Source: JBEKYH01 sp049511115 (GTDB taxonomy: Bacteria; Planctomycetota; Phycisphaerae; Tepidisphaerales; Tepidisphaeraceae). From it: DNA of 7,516 nt. Shown one piece after another: positions 1 to 5,332 of the stretch. Location: the NCBI GenBank assembly GCA_049511115.1, contig JBEKYH010000245.1, forward strand, positions 1 through 7,516, given 5' to 3'. The notes beneath the pieces are model-generated. The model did not search any database, was not told where the DNA came from, and saw only the letters and a program-made list of their open reading frames with translations. The position numbers and the translations under genes are program-made. How positions within the stretch are numbered: position 1 is the stretch's first letter; each line of letters begins with the position of its first letter.

Positions 1-396
1 CTTCAGCACAGCGACGGCACCGGCGAGATCAAAATGATTGAACTGACCATCGACACGCCCAAGGGATCGTCGTCCCCGTGCCTGGTGCGGAAAGTGACCG
101 GCAATTTAACGGACGAAAATCTTCCCGCGCCCGATGAGGAAATCATCTGCCGTGGTGTGTCGAGCTTTACCTTGCAGTATTTCGACGGCGAGAATTGGAA
201 TCCGACCTGGGATTCAACGGCACAGGACAACACTCTGCCGGTGGCGGTGCAGGCAACGATCACGCTTGTACGCCCGCAGAATAACGGAGGGTCACGCACG
301 CTGAGTTTCCAGCGCGTGTACATCCTCCCCTGCTCGACTGCCGAGCAGGATAGCACGGTCAATACCGACGTGTCAGCATCAACCTCAACACAATGA
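1..396 (+). CDS. gspJ: GspJ-like minor pseudopilin, C-terminal part (5' end outside window)
   Basis: The frame is open from base 1 to the TGA at 394-396, giving 131 residues. The internal ATG at 34 is not the real start, since coding sequence continues upstream of it without a stop. The segment GVSSFTLQYFDG-ENW-N-TW followed by LPVAVQATITL (about residues 51-91) matches the typical C-terminal pattern of GspJ: a strand carrying 'F.YYDG..W...W', then 'LP.AVRVTL'. GspJ is a minor pseudopilin that helps form the tip of the T2SS pseudopilus with GspI and GspK in the periplasm. The pilin-type N-terminal helix and prepilin peptidase site, which would prove the assignment, are off the left edge. The last ~20 residues are Ser/Thr-rich and probably disordered. 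The stop overlaps the gspK start by ATGA, which points to translational coupling. Another prepilin-like protein such as GspH or GspI is possible but fits less well. Confidence 0.72.
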   Translation, partial: LQHSDGTGEIKMIELTIDTPKGSSSPCLVRKVTGNLTDENLPAPDEEIICRGVSSFTLQYFDGENWNPTWDSTAQDNTLPVAVQATITLVRPQNNGGSRTLSFQRVYILPCSTAEQDSTVNTDVSASTSTQ

Positions 397-1802
397 ATTC
401 TGATTTGAATTTCATTTTCGCAGCACCGATTCGCCAAGGCGTGCACTTGCGCCGCAGGCGCGGTGGGCAACGGCACGGGATCATTTTCATCACGGCAATT
501 GGGATCATTGCCATTCTGAGCGGGCTGCTGCTGGCGTTCGCGATGGATATGAAGACCGAGGCCATCGCGGCGGCGAATCGCGAGGCGGAAATCCAGGCCG
601 ACGAGGCCGAGCAGGCCGGCGAGGAATTTGTCTGTGCCAACGTCGATCTTGAATCGACCGCCGGCACCAACAGCACGAGTGGCGCATCGCAGCCCGATTC
701 CTGGACCCTGTGCTACAACACGCTGACCGAGGCGGTGCAGGTCGGCAACGCCTACTTCTGGATCATCCGCCCCAGCGAAGATTCTGACAGCGAGTACGAA
801 TACGGAATCACCGACGAGTGCAGCAAGCTGAATTTGAACGCGAAGACGTTCACCTCGACGCTGCTCACGGCCTTGCCGACGGACATGACCTCCGACGTTG
901 CAGACGCCGTGATGGATTGGAAAAGCGCCGCCTCGGCGGCCACCAGCGACGGGGCCGAGAGCGATTATTACAACGGTCTTGCCGAACCTTATGATGCGAA
1001 GAATAACCCCTATGAGTCAGTTGAGGAGTTGCTTCTGGTTCGCGGGATTACGCCGCAGACGCTTTTCGGTTACGACCTCAACCGCAACGGAACCATCGAG
1101 GATTCCGAGCGAACTATCAGCAACGACGGCTCGATGGGTTTTGATACGACCGGCAACGATAGTCGCGGCATCTTCCGCTATTTGACGGTCTACACGACGG
1201 GCGAGACAGCGCTGATGACCTCCGGCGGCGGAGGAGGCGGTGGCGGTGGCGGTGGGGGCGGTGGTGGTGGGGGCGGAGGAGGAGGCAGTTCCACGACCTC
1301 CACGCTTGGACTGCTCAACGTCAACACTGTGTCTGAAAATGTACTGATGGCTGAGGGTCTGACCCAGTCGCAGGCGGATACGCTGATTCAAGCGGCTCAG
1401 AGCACGACCGGGGGGCTGACGAGCCTCGCCGATGTGCAGACGGCGATGGCCGGGGCGCAGGTCGCCAATTCGTTCTATCAGGCGATGACGGCGACGTCCT
1501 ACCAGTATTCGGCTGACATCGTTGGCGTCAGCGGCAACGGGCGAGCCTTCAAGCGCGTGCGCATCGTGGTTGATTGCTCGCCGTCCAGCAGCTCGAGCAG
1601 TTCCAGCAGCAGCACTGGCGGCACTGGTGGTGGTGGCGGGTCCAGCAGTGGAAGTACAGCAACCGTTCCCAGCCGCATCGTCTATCGGCGGGATTTGACG
1701 GCCTATGGATGGCCTTTGTCGCCGGATATTCAAAAAGCGTTGCGTTCGGGCACGGGAATTACGCCGGGCACCGCCGGGTCGAATTTAGGAAACAACCAAT
1801 AA
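393..1802 (+). CDS. gspK: GspK-like minor pseudopilin with a 21-glycine insert
   Basis: 469 residues, longer than many GspK proteins. A basic leader (RRRR at 20-23) precedes G29, the likely prepilin peptidase cut (QRHG/IIFI), and a hydrophobic helix at about 30-50. As is usual for GspK, there is no Glu at +5. Family-typical segments follow: DECSKLNLNAK (141-151), YY..L..PYDAKNNPYESVEELLLVRGIT (about 192-219), and LLNVNT..NVL..EGLT (about 306-325), the start of the helical SAM-like second domain. An EF-hand-like loop, DLNRNGTIEDSE (228-239), may bind calcium; calcium binding is known for GspK of enterotoxigenic E. coli, though not necessarily at this site. Residues 278-298 are 21 glycines in a row, just before the LLNVNT segment. 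A Ser10 run plus a Gly/Ser stretch lies at about 398-421, near the end. GspK caps the pseudopilus tip with GspI and GspJ. The start is set by the ATGA overlap with the gene before; no clear Shine-Dalgarno is seen, so coupling is likely. Confidence 0.9.
   Translation: MNSDLNFIFAAPIRQGVHLRRRRGGQRHGIIFITAIGIIAILSGLLLAFAMDMKTEAIAAANREAEIQADEAEQAGEEFVCANVDLESTAGTNSTSGASQPDSWTLCYNTLTEAVQVGNAYFWIIRPSEDSDSEYEYGITDECSKLNLNAKTFTSTLLTALPTDMTSDVADAVMDWKSAASAATSDGAESDYYNGLAEPYDAKNNPYESVEELLLVRGITPQTLFGYDLNRNGTIEDSERTISNDGSMGFDTTGNDSRGIFRYLTVYTTGETALMTSGGGGGGGGGGGGGGGGGGGGGSSTTSTLGLLNVNTVSENVLMAEGLTQSQADTLIQAAQSTTGGLTSLADVQTAMAGAQVANSFYQAMTATSYQYSADIVGVSGNGRAFKRVRIVVDCSPSSSSSSSSSSTGGTGGGGGSSSGSTATVPSRIVYRRDLTAYGWPLSPDIQKALRSGTGITPGTAGSNLGNNQ
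1224..1286 (+). repeat. Polyglycine-coding tract in gspK (21 Gly codons)
   Basis: Twenty-one consecutive glycine codons, residues 278-298 of GspK. All four codons are used in mixed order (8 GGC, 6 GGT, 5 GGA, 2 GGG). The mixture argues against a fresh expansion of one trinucleotide and suggests that glycine itself has been kept. The coding strand has many closely spaced G runs and could fold as a G-quadruplex. Confidence 0.95.
1584..1655 (+). repeat. Ser/Gly low-complexity tract in gspK
   Basis: Ten serine codons (1584-1613, mixed TCC/TCG/AGC/AGT) followed by Thr-Gly-Gly-Thr-Gly5 and Ser/Gly codons. It encodes residues 398-421, a probable flexible linker between the end of the folded GspK body and its last ~48 residues, which include the conserved-looking segment YRRDLTAYGWPLSPDI. 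Confidence 0.85.
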
Positions 1803-1818
1803 GCGGGAAACTCTAACC

Positions 1819-1825
1819 GTGGGAG
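1819..1825 (+). promoter_or_regulatory. Ribosome binding site for gspL (supports TTG start)
   Basis: GTGGGAG lies 4 bases before the TTG at 1830-1832. It is the only Shine-Dalgarno-like sequence in the 27-bp gap after gspK, and there is no ATG near the conserved N terminus, so TTG is the best start. Spacing is a little short. Confidence 0.55.
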
Positions 1826-1829
1826 CATC

Positions 1830-3311
1830 TTGAAACCGTCTCGTTACAAAAAGGTATTGGGCCTGGCGCTGGGCGAGAAATCAGTTCTCGTCGCGGAAGT
1901 TGCGGCTGGAGGCCGCGCGCAGATCCGGCGTCTGGCGGAAATGGAATACAGCGAAGGCGTGTCGCCGGCGCAGCCCCTGGAACTTGGGCGGGCCCTGGGC
2001 GCTTTCTTGAAGGAAAAGGGGTTCACGGCGAACACGGCAATCGTCGGCATTCCCATTAAGTGGCTGCTGGTCCGCCCCAAGGAAGTCCCCACCTCGGCCG
2101 ATCACAAGACGCTGTCTACGATGCTGCGATTGCAGGCGGAAAGCGAGTTTTCGGCGGACATAAAAGACCTTGTGTTTGAGTACGCTGAGGGCCAGACCGA
2201 TGGCTCATCGAAGGATGTCCTGCTACTGGCGACGCCGCAGAAGTATCTCGGCTGGGCGCAAGCCATCGGACAAGCGAGCAATCTGACCGTGGCCGCGGTG
2301 ACGCCGTCGCTGCTGGCACTGGGCCGGACGACGGGGACCGCCATCAGCGGCGAAAAGACCTCCGGCAAGGAAGTGCTGGTGCTGGCAGTGAACCAGGGCG
2401 GCACCGAAATGGCCGCTCAACATGGCCCGGCGTCGAGCGCTCTGCGATATCTGCGGCCATTGGAGCCACGGCCGCCGTTCGTCAGCGAACTTCGCCGCAC
2501 GGTATCCACGCTTCCGCCATCTGCCAAAGGCCGCGAACTGGTGATATGGGACGGCATAGGTGTGGATGCCCCGACTCTCAGCCAACAGGTTGGCATGCCG
2601 GTGCACTGCGCGGATTTGCCCTCGCTGGGAATCGACACGTCGTTGTCGGGCGCCAACGGAGACGGCCGGAAATACGGCGCCGCGGTGGCTGTCGCCATGA
2701 TGGGCCTGGGCGAAGCCGGGCCGATGGTGGATTTCCTGCATTCGCGGCTGGCTGCTCCAAAGGTCTCGCCGATTCCGAAATGGGCCGTGCCCACGGCGCT
2801 GGCGGTGATCGCCCTCATCGCGGGGATTGTGTATGGGAACGGCAAGTTGTCGGAGCTGCAGGCGCAGGACGACGTATACGCAAAGCCGCTGAATGATCCT
2901 GCAGCGAAGAATAGACTCGCCGAAGCCAAAGCCTTTGTGGGTATGGTTTCGACCGCGCAGGCCTGGCACGGAGGCAAGCCCCAGTATCTGGCCTGCTTCC
3001 TCGATTTGAGCGTGGCGGTCCCCTACGACCAGGTCACCTACATCACCGCTCTGTCGTTGAAGGAAGCCAATCCTCCTGGTTCGGCGTCAGCGGCGGCGGC
3101 GAGCAACAAGGCCCGGCTGCTGTCCGGGTCGATTCAGGGAAAGACGCCGAACGATGCGGAGGTGTTGGTCATCCGCGATGGTTTGCAGCGGATACCGGCC
3201 TTCACAGGTGTGAAAATCACCAACGAAGTGTACGTGGTGCGTGAAAGAGTGAGGTCCTTCACGATTGAGTTCACTTACGACCCGAGCCTTTCGAATCATA
3301 AACCATTTTGA
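1830..3311 (+). CDS. gspL: GspL/PilM-type actin-like inner-membrane platform protein with PilN-like C-terminal domain
   Basis: 493 residues from a TTG start. The N-terminal half (about 9-300) reads as the actin-like fold of PilM/GspL: KVLGLALGEKSVLVAEV at the start, then IVGIPIKWLLVRPKEVP (about 71-87) and a segment like the family's 'LR.QAE.E....ID.LVFDY' (LRLQAESEFSADIKDLVFEY, about 98-117). A single membrane helix begins at W318 and ends near G336. The remaining ~155 residues lie in the periplasm and resemble PilN: a region with 'YLACFLDLSVAVPYDQVTYI', then GSIQGKTPNDAEVLVIRDGL and a closing strand 'FTIEFTY'. The protein thus combines PilM and PilN in one chain, which is also the layout of GspL. 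Known role: it recruits the GspE motor ATPase to the inner membrane and pairs with GspM. Nothing in the sequence proves ATP binding. No Gly-rich insert is present, unlike most of its neighbours. Confidence 0.85.
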   Translation: MKPSRYKKVLGLALGEKSVLVAEVAAGGRAQIRRLAEMEYSEGVSPAQPLELGRALGAFLKEKGFTANTAIVGIPIKWLLVRPKEVPTSADHKTLSTMLRLQAESEFSADIKDLVFEYAEGQTDGSSKDVLLLATPQKYLGWAQAIGQASNLTVAAVTPSLLALGRTTGTAISGEKTSGKEVLVLAVNQGGTEMAAQHGPASSALRYLRPLEPRPPFVSELRRTVSTLPPSAKGRELVIWDGIGVDAPTLSQQVGMPVHCADLPSLGIDTSLSGANGDGRKYGAAVAVAMMGLGEAGPMVDFLHSRLAAPKVSPIPKWAVPTALAVIALIAGIVYGNGKLSELQAQDDVYAKPLNDPAAKNRLAEAKAFVGMVSTAQAWHGGKPQYLACFLDLSVAVPYDQVTYITALSLKEANPPGSASAAAASNKARLLSGSIQGKTPNDAEVLVIRDGLQRIPAFTGVKITNEVYVVRERVRSFTIEFTYDPSLSNHKPF

Positions 3312-3379
3312 TCGTGGGAGACTTGGCGCGGGCGTGCTCCGGTAGAGCATGATGGCGAAGAATTGAATTGGAGTTGAAC
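3312..3379 (+). other. Short gap between gspL and gspM with a weak hairpin
   Basis: 68 bp with no ORF of note. A small inverted repeat TGCTC-cggta-GAGCA (3335-3339 with 3345-3349, plus one G-T pair outside) could form a weak RNA hairpin. It has no T run after it, so it is not a convincing terminator; it might modulate relative expression or mRNA stability. Confidence 0.3.
3370..3373 (+). promoter_or_regulatory. Ribosome binding site for gspM (supports GTG 3380)
   Basis: GGAG sits 6 bases before GTG 3380. The in-frame TTG codons at 3368 and 3374 overlap or lie too close to this site, so GTG 3380 is the preferred start, shortening the frame by four residues. Confidence 0.55.
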
Positions 3380-4126
3380 GTGGTAGCTTCCAAACGAGAA
3401 AAACAAATCGCAATAGCGGTCGCGGCTGTGATCGGGTCATACATCCTCTACGAGGTGGCTGAGGCGGAATACTTCGACCCGATGGACGCCATCGCCAATC
3501 AGATCGAAATCGACCGGAAAGCGACGGAGGACAACAACCTGGTGTATCGGCGCAAGAACGAGCTCAACAAGGTCTGGATGGACATGCAGACGCACGGGCT
3601 GAAATCAGATGAGACAGCCGCCGATTCCCAGTTGGGCAGCGCGCTGGATATCTGGTCCAGTGAGTCGGGTCTGGACGGCCCGGCGGATTTGCGGCTGAAC
3701 CCGGAACACACCGAGGGGAAATTCCCCGTGATCAGCTATACGGTGACGGTGCAGGGCTCGACCAAGGCGATATCCAAGCTGCTGTGGGCGCTGGAAACGA
3801 CGACGATCCCCATCCGCGTCACCAACATGATGATTACTCCTCAACCTGAAGGCTCGGATCATCTGCAGGCGCATATTGAAGTCTCGACGCTGGCGATGCC
3901 GCCGGAATTGAATAATTCGGCGAAGCCTGCGACGACGCAATCGAGCGGTCAGTTCGCGGGCGGAACTTCGCGGCCGGCCAATGCCGTCGCGGCGGTCAAT
4001 GCCAGCCCCGTGCAAGTAAACGGTTCAACAACTCGGCCGAGCAACACGGCCGCTCCGACGACGCAGCCGATCAACACGGCCGCCCCAACGACAACGCCGA
4101 CCAATTCGGCAGGAGTGACGCAATGA
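3380..4126 (+). CDS. gspM: GspM/PilO-like inner-membrane protein with Thr/Pro-rich tail
   Basis: 248 residues from GTG 3380. A short basic N terminus (KREK) is followed by one membrane helix at about 10-26, then a helical stretch (about 27-75, charged) and a ferredoxin-like region at about 88-175. The latter has a pattern typical of GspM/PilO: a strand (FPVISYTVTVQG), a helix (ISKLLWALET), then 'IPIRVTNMMITPQ' and a last strand 'LQAHIEVSTLAM'. GspM and PilO pair with GspL/PilN in the inner membrane to form the assembly platform. The position directly after gspL agrees. The final ~75 residues are Ser/Thr/Ala/Pro-rich, look disordered, and end in a tandem ten-residue repeat. Sequence conservation in this family is weak, so the call rests on topology, the strand pattern and gene order. 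The stop overlaps the next start by ATGA. Confidence 0.75.
   Translation: MVASKREKQIAIAVAAVIGSYILYEVAEAEYFDPMDAIANQIEIDRKATEDNNLVYRRKNELNKVWMDMQTHGLKSDETAADSQLGSALDIWSSESGLDGPADLRLNPEHTEGKFPVISYTVTVQGSTKAISKLLWALETTTIPIRVTNMMITPQPEGSDHLQAHIEVSTLAMPPELNNSAKPATTQSSGQFAGGTSRPANAVAAVNASPVQVNGSTTRPSNTAAPTTQPINTAAPTTTPTNSAGVTQ
4043..4114 (+). repeat. 30-bp tandem repeat coding NTAAPTTxPx in gspM tail
   Basis: Two full units (4043-4072 and 4073-4102) encode NTAAPTTQPI and NTAAPTTTPT, followed by a partial, diverged unit (NSAG, 4103-4114). The units differ at several third positions, so the duplication is not very recent. A related Thr/Gln/Pro-rich linker occurs near the N terminus of GspD. Confidence 0.8.
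4111..4115 (+). promoter_or_regulatory. Ribosome binding site for the GspC/PilP-like gene
   Basis: AGGAG lies 7 bases before ATG 4123, inside the 3' end of gspM. Together with the ATGA overlap it fixes the start and suggests coupled translation. Confidence 0.65.
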
Positions 4127-5058
4127 AACTGTCCAATATTCTTATCGTGCTGATGGTGGCTGTGCTGACGCACGTGGCGGCGGAGCAGGCGCTGGGACAG
4201 GCCGGTGGCGGCGGCTTCGGCGGCGGCGGTGGTGGCGGTTACGGAAACGGCGGAGGTGGCTACGGAAACGGTGGCGGAGGTGGCGGCTTTGGCGGCGGCG
4301 GCGGCGGAGGTCGTCGCGCGAATGGCGGCGGCTTTGGCGGTGGCGGCGGTGGTGGGCAAGGCGGATTCGGTGGCGGGGGCGGTGGACAAGGTGGATTCAA
4401 CGGCGGCGGGGGTGGTGGACAAGGTGGTTTTGGCGGTGGCGGCGGTGGCGGTCGCCGCGGCGGTGGCGGTGGACAGGGATTCAACGGCGGCGGCGGCGGC
4501 GGTCGCCGAGGCGGCCGCCTGCAGCAGTTTAACGCCGACCCTAATGCGGGCAATTTCGGCAACACCGGCGGGGCGGACGATGATTCTGTTCCGGCTCCCG
4601 AGCCGATGTCCGGCGACTATCTCACCATGACCACGCGGAGCATTTTCTTCAAAGGGCCGTTTGTTCCCGAGGGAACGGTCACCGGGCCGACCTTCACGCC
4701 GCGCGAAGCCCTGCTGGTCTTTATCGGCACCTTTGACGCGGACGAAAACGATAAGAATATGCTGGGTTTCCTCGAAAATCAGGACACCGGCGCGATCCAG
4801 ACCATGCACGTAGGCGACGCGATTGCTTCGGGAAAGATCACCAAGATCACGCTGGATTACATGTACTATACGTCCGCAGCCGGAACCATGCGCCTGGGCG
4901 TAGGTGAAAACCTCGGCGGCGATCAGATTTATGGATCGAATCCGGATATTGCCCCGACCGCGGTAGGCGCCGATCTGTCAGGCCCGCAGGCGGACATGCT
5001 GCGCAAGCTGATGGAACGTCGGGCAAAGGAACTCGGCACGCCGACCCCCGCCAAATAG
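4123..5058 (+). CDS. Glycine-rich exported protein with GspC/PilP-like C-terminal domain
   Basis: 311 residues. The N terminus (MKLSNILIVLMVAVLTHVAA) is a signal peptide or a single membrane anchor at about 5-20; possible cleavage is after VAA or ALGQA. Residues 28-132 are Gly-dominated, with recurring QGGF(G/N), GYGNGG and GGRR units. An acidic/Pro linker follows (about 133-163). The C-terminal part (164-311) has a pattern like the periplasmic homology region of GspC and PilP: 'YLTMTTRSIFFKGP' (compare the 'I..RNIF' motif), 'REALLVFIGTF', a strand with 'MLGFLENQDTGAIQTMHVGDAIASGKITKITLDYMYYT', then 'MRLGVGENLGG'. That domain normally contacts the N0 domain of the secretin, and the gene's place between gspM and gspD equals that of pilP between pilO and pilQ. 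No lipobox cysteine is present, unlike typical PilP. The homology is inferred from pattern and context, not proven; alternatively it is a lineage-specific linker protein. Confidence 0.6.
   Translation: MKLSNILIVLMVAVLTHVAAEQALGQAGGGGFGGGGGGGYGNGGGGYGNGGGGGGFGGGGGGGRRANGGGFGGGGGGGQGGFGGGGGGQGGFNGGGGGGQGGFGGGGGGGRRGGGGGQGFNGGGGGGRRGGRLQQFNADPNAGNFGNTGGADDDSVPAPEPMSGDYLTMTTRSIFFKGPFVPEGTVTGPTFTPREALLVFIGTFDADENDKNMLGFLENQDTGAIQTMHVGDAIASGKITKITLDYMYYTSAAGTMRLGVGENLGGDQIYGSNPDIAPTAVGADLSGPQADMLRKLMERRAKELGTPTPAK
4204..4518 (+). repeat. Gly-rich repeat region (about 105 codons)
   Basis: Imperfect short repeats of GGN codons interrupted by codons for Phe, Tyr, Asn, Gln and paired Arg. Units include GYGNGGGG twice, GGGGQGGF several times and GGRR three times. 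The G-rich sense strand also opens Ala/Val-rich and Pro-rich shadow frames. It encodes residues 28-132 of the GspC/PilP-like protein, between its export signal and its folded domain. Confidence 0.9.
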
Positions 5059-5139
5059 TGGCGGAGGACCAGGCGAGTTTGCGGCGATGTGACATTTGAC
5101 GCCGGCGGGGAAAGTGTCTGTACGACGGCGTCGCCCAAT

Positions 5140-5147
5140 GGAGAAGG
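5140..5147 (+). promoter_or_regulatory. Strong Shine-Dalgarno before the small ORF
   Basis: GGAGAAGG lies 7 bases before ATG 5155. It is the best Shine-Dalgarno match in the gap and the main reason to consider the 38-codon frame as translated. Confidence 0.5.
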
Positions 5148-5154
5148 CAAGGTC

Positions 5155-5271
5155 ATGCGAGGCCTGCTGCTGGACATGGTGCTGTTGTCCTGCGCCGCCA
5201 TGCTGCTCGTGATCTCGGTGAGATCGACGCGAGGAATAAACAACGAAATTTGTTCAATTGACATTGTGTGA
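5155..5271 (+). CDS. Possible 38-residue hydrophobic peptide; relic or leader of the secretin gene
   Basis: ATG 5155 with a good ribosome binding site opens a 38-residue frame ending at TGA 5269-5271. The frame can be extended upstream to GTG 5089, but ATG 5155 is far better supported. Residues 3-22 are hydrophobic (MRGLLLDMVLLSCAAMLLV), with an Asp at 7, followed by a short polar tail. Its first 24 residues align without gaps to those of GspD just downstream with 11 identities, including MR-L, LLS-AAML and a shared Ser after a basic residue. Likely readings are: a degenerate copy of the secretin signal peptide left by a local duplication; a translated leader peptide; or a small membrane protein. 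LLSC is a poor lipobox, so a pilotin-like lipoprotein is unlikely. No known family is recognised. Confidence 0.35.
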   Translation: MRGLLLDMVLLSCAAMLLVISVRSTRGINNEICSIDIV

Positions 5272-5279
5272 ATTTACAC
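5266..5279 (+). promoter_or_regulatory. Near-palindrome upstream of gspD, possible operator
   Basis: GTGTGAATTTACAC matches its own reverse complement at 12 of 14 positions (one mismatched pair, which would be a G-U pair in RNA). It lies in the AT-rich island 54 bases before the gspD start and overlaps the stop of the small ORF. A dimeric regulator could bind here, but no specific family is indicated; the half-site spacing does not fit CRP. Confidence 0.3.
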
Positions 5280-5319
5280 GGCGGAAGTAGCCAAAAAAGG
5301 AAGCGGTCAACCCTACGGG

Positions 5320-5324
5320 AAAGG
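5320..5324 (+). promoter_or_regulatory. Ribosome binding site for gspD
   Basis: AAAGG (within GGGAAAGG) ends 8 bases before ATG 5333. A stop (TAG 5288-5290) lies in frame upstream with no other start codon between, so ATG 5333 is the earliest start. ATG 5345 would also leave a working signal peptide but has no ribosome binding site of its own. Confidence 0.6.
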
Positions 5325-5332
5325 TCTTTGTC

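Larger units (their letters stand above)
5059..5332 (+). other. 274-bp gap before gspD with AT-rich island and several inverted repeats
   Basis: The largest non-overlapping gap in the window. It contains a possible small ORF (5155-5271), a 7-bp stem GACGCCG/CGGCGTC (5098-5104 with 5126-5132, 21-base loop), a tight perfect stem GATCTC-ggt-GAGATC (5211-5225), AACAA/TTGTT (5239-5243 with 5250-5254), CAATTG (5255-5260) and a near-palindrome GTGTGAATTTACAC (5266-5279). Bases 5231-5275 have only 13 G/C out of 45, in sharp contrast to the flanks. A separate regulatory region for gspD is plausible. No convincing -35/-10 pair and no hairpin followed by a T run was found. Confidence 0.5.

Noticed and set aside
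34..36. ATG 34 as the true start of the first gene
   Set aside because: The frame is open from base 1 and a GspJ would need an N-terminal pilin helix, which is absent after this ATG.
1017..1733. Antisense open frame of 238 codons opposite gspK
   Set aside because: The overlapped strand encodes strongly recognisable GspK segments, while the antisense product resembles nothing.
2223..2969. Antisense open frames opposite gspL
   Set aside because: They cover conserved PilM/GspL coding sequence and have no recognisable domains or start signals.
4204..4518. CRISPR-like array
   Set aside because: Repeats are short, imperfect, in frame with codons and lack unique spacers; they encode a Gly-rich protein segment.
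4260..4565. Antisense polyproline open frame
   Set aside because: Proline codons are the complement of the GGN glycine codons; this is a mirror of the Gly repeat.
4205..4630. Sense-strand Ala/Val-rich frame inside the GspC-like gene
   Set aside because: It is the shifted reading of GGN repeats (GCG, GTG codons) and has no independent start signal.
3949..4809. Antisense open frame of 286 codons opposite the gspM tail and GspC-like gene
   Set aside because: Ala/Thr-rich composition is the reverse shadow of Gly- and Thr/Pro-rich repeats; there is no ribosome binding site or recognisable domain.
5098..5132. Transcription terminator at the GACGCCG/CGGCGTC stem
   Set aside because: The loop is 21 bases and no T run follows, so intrinsic termination is not supported.
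5258..5290. Sigma70-type promoter built on TTGACA at 5258-5263
   Set aside because: The hexamer is perfect, but no acceptable -10 element lies 16-18 bases further; the sequence there is GC-rich.
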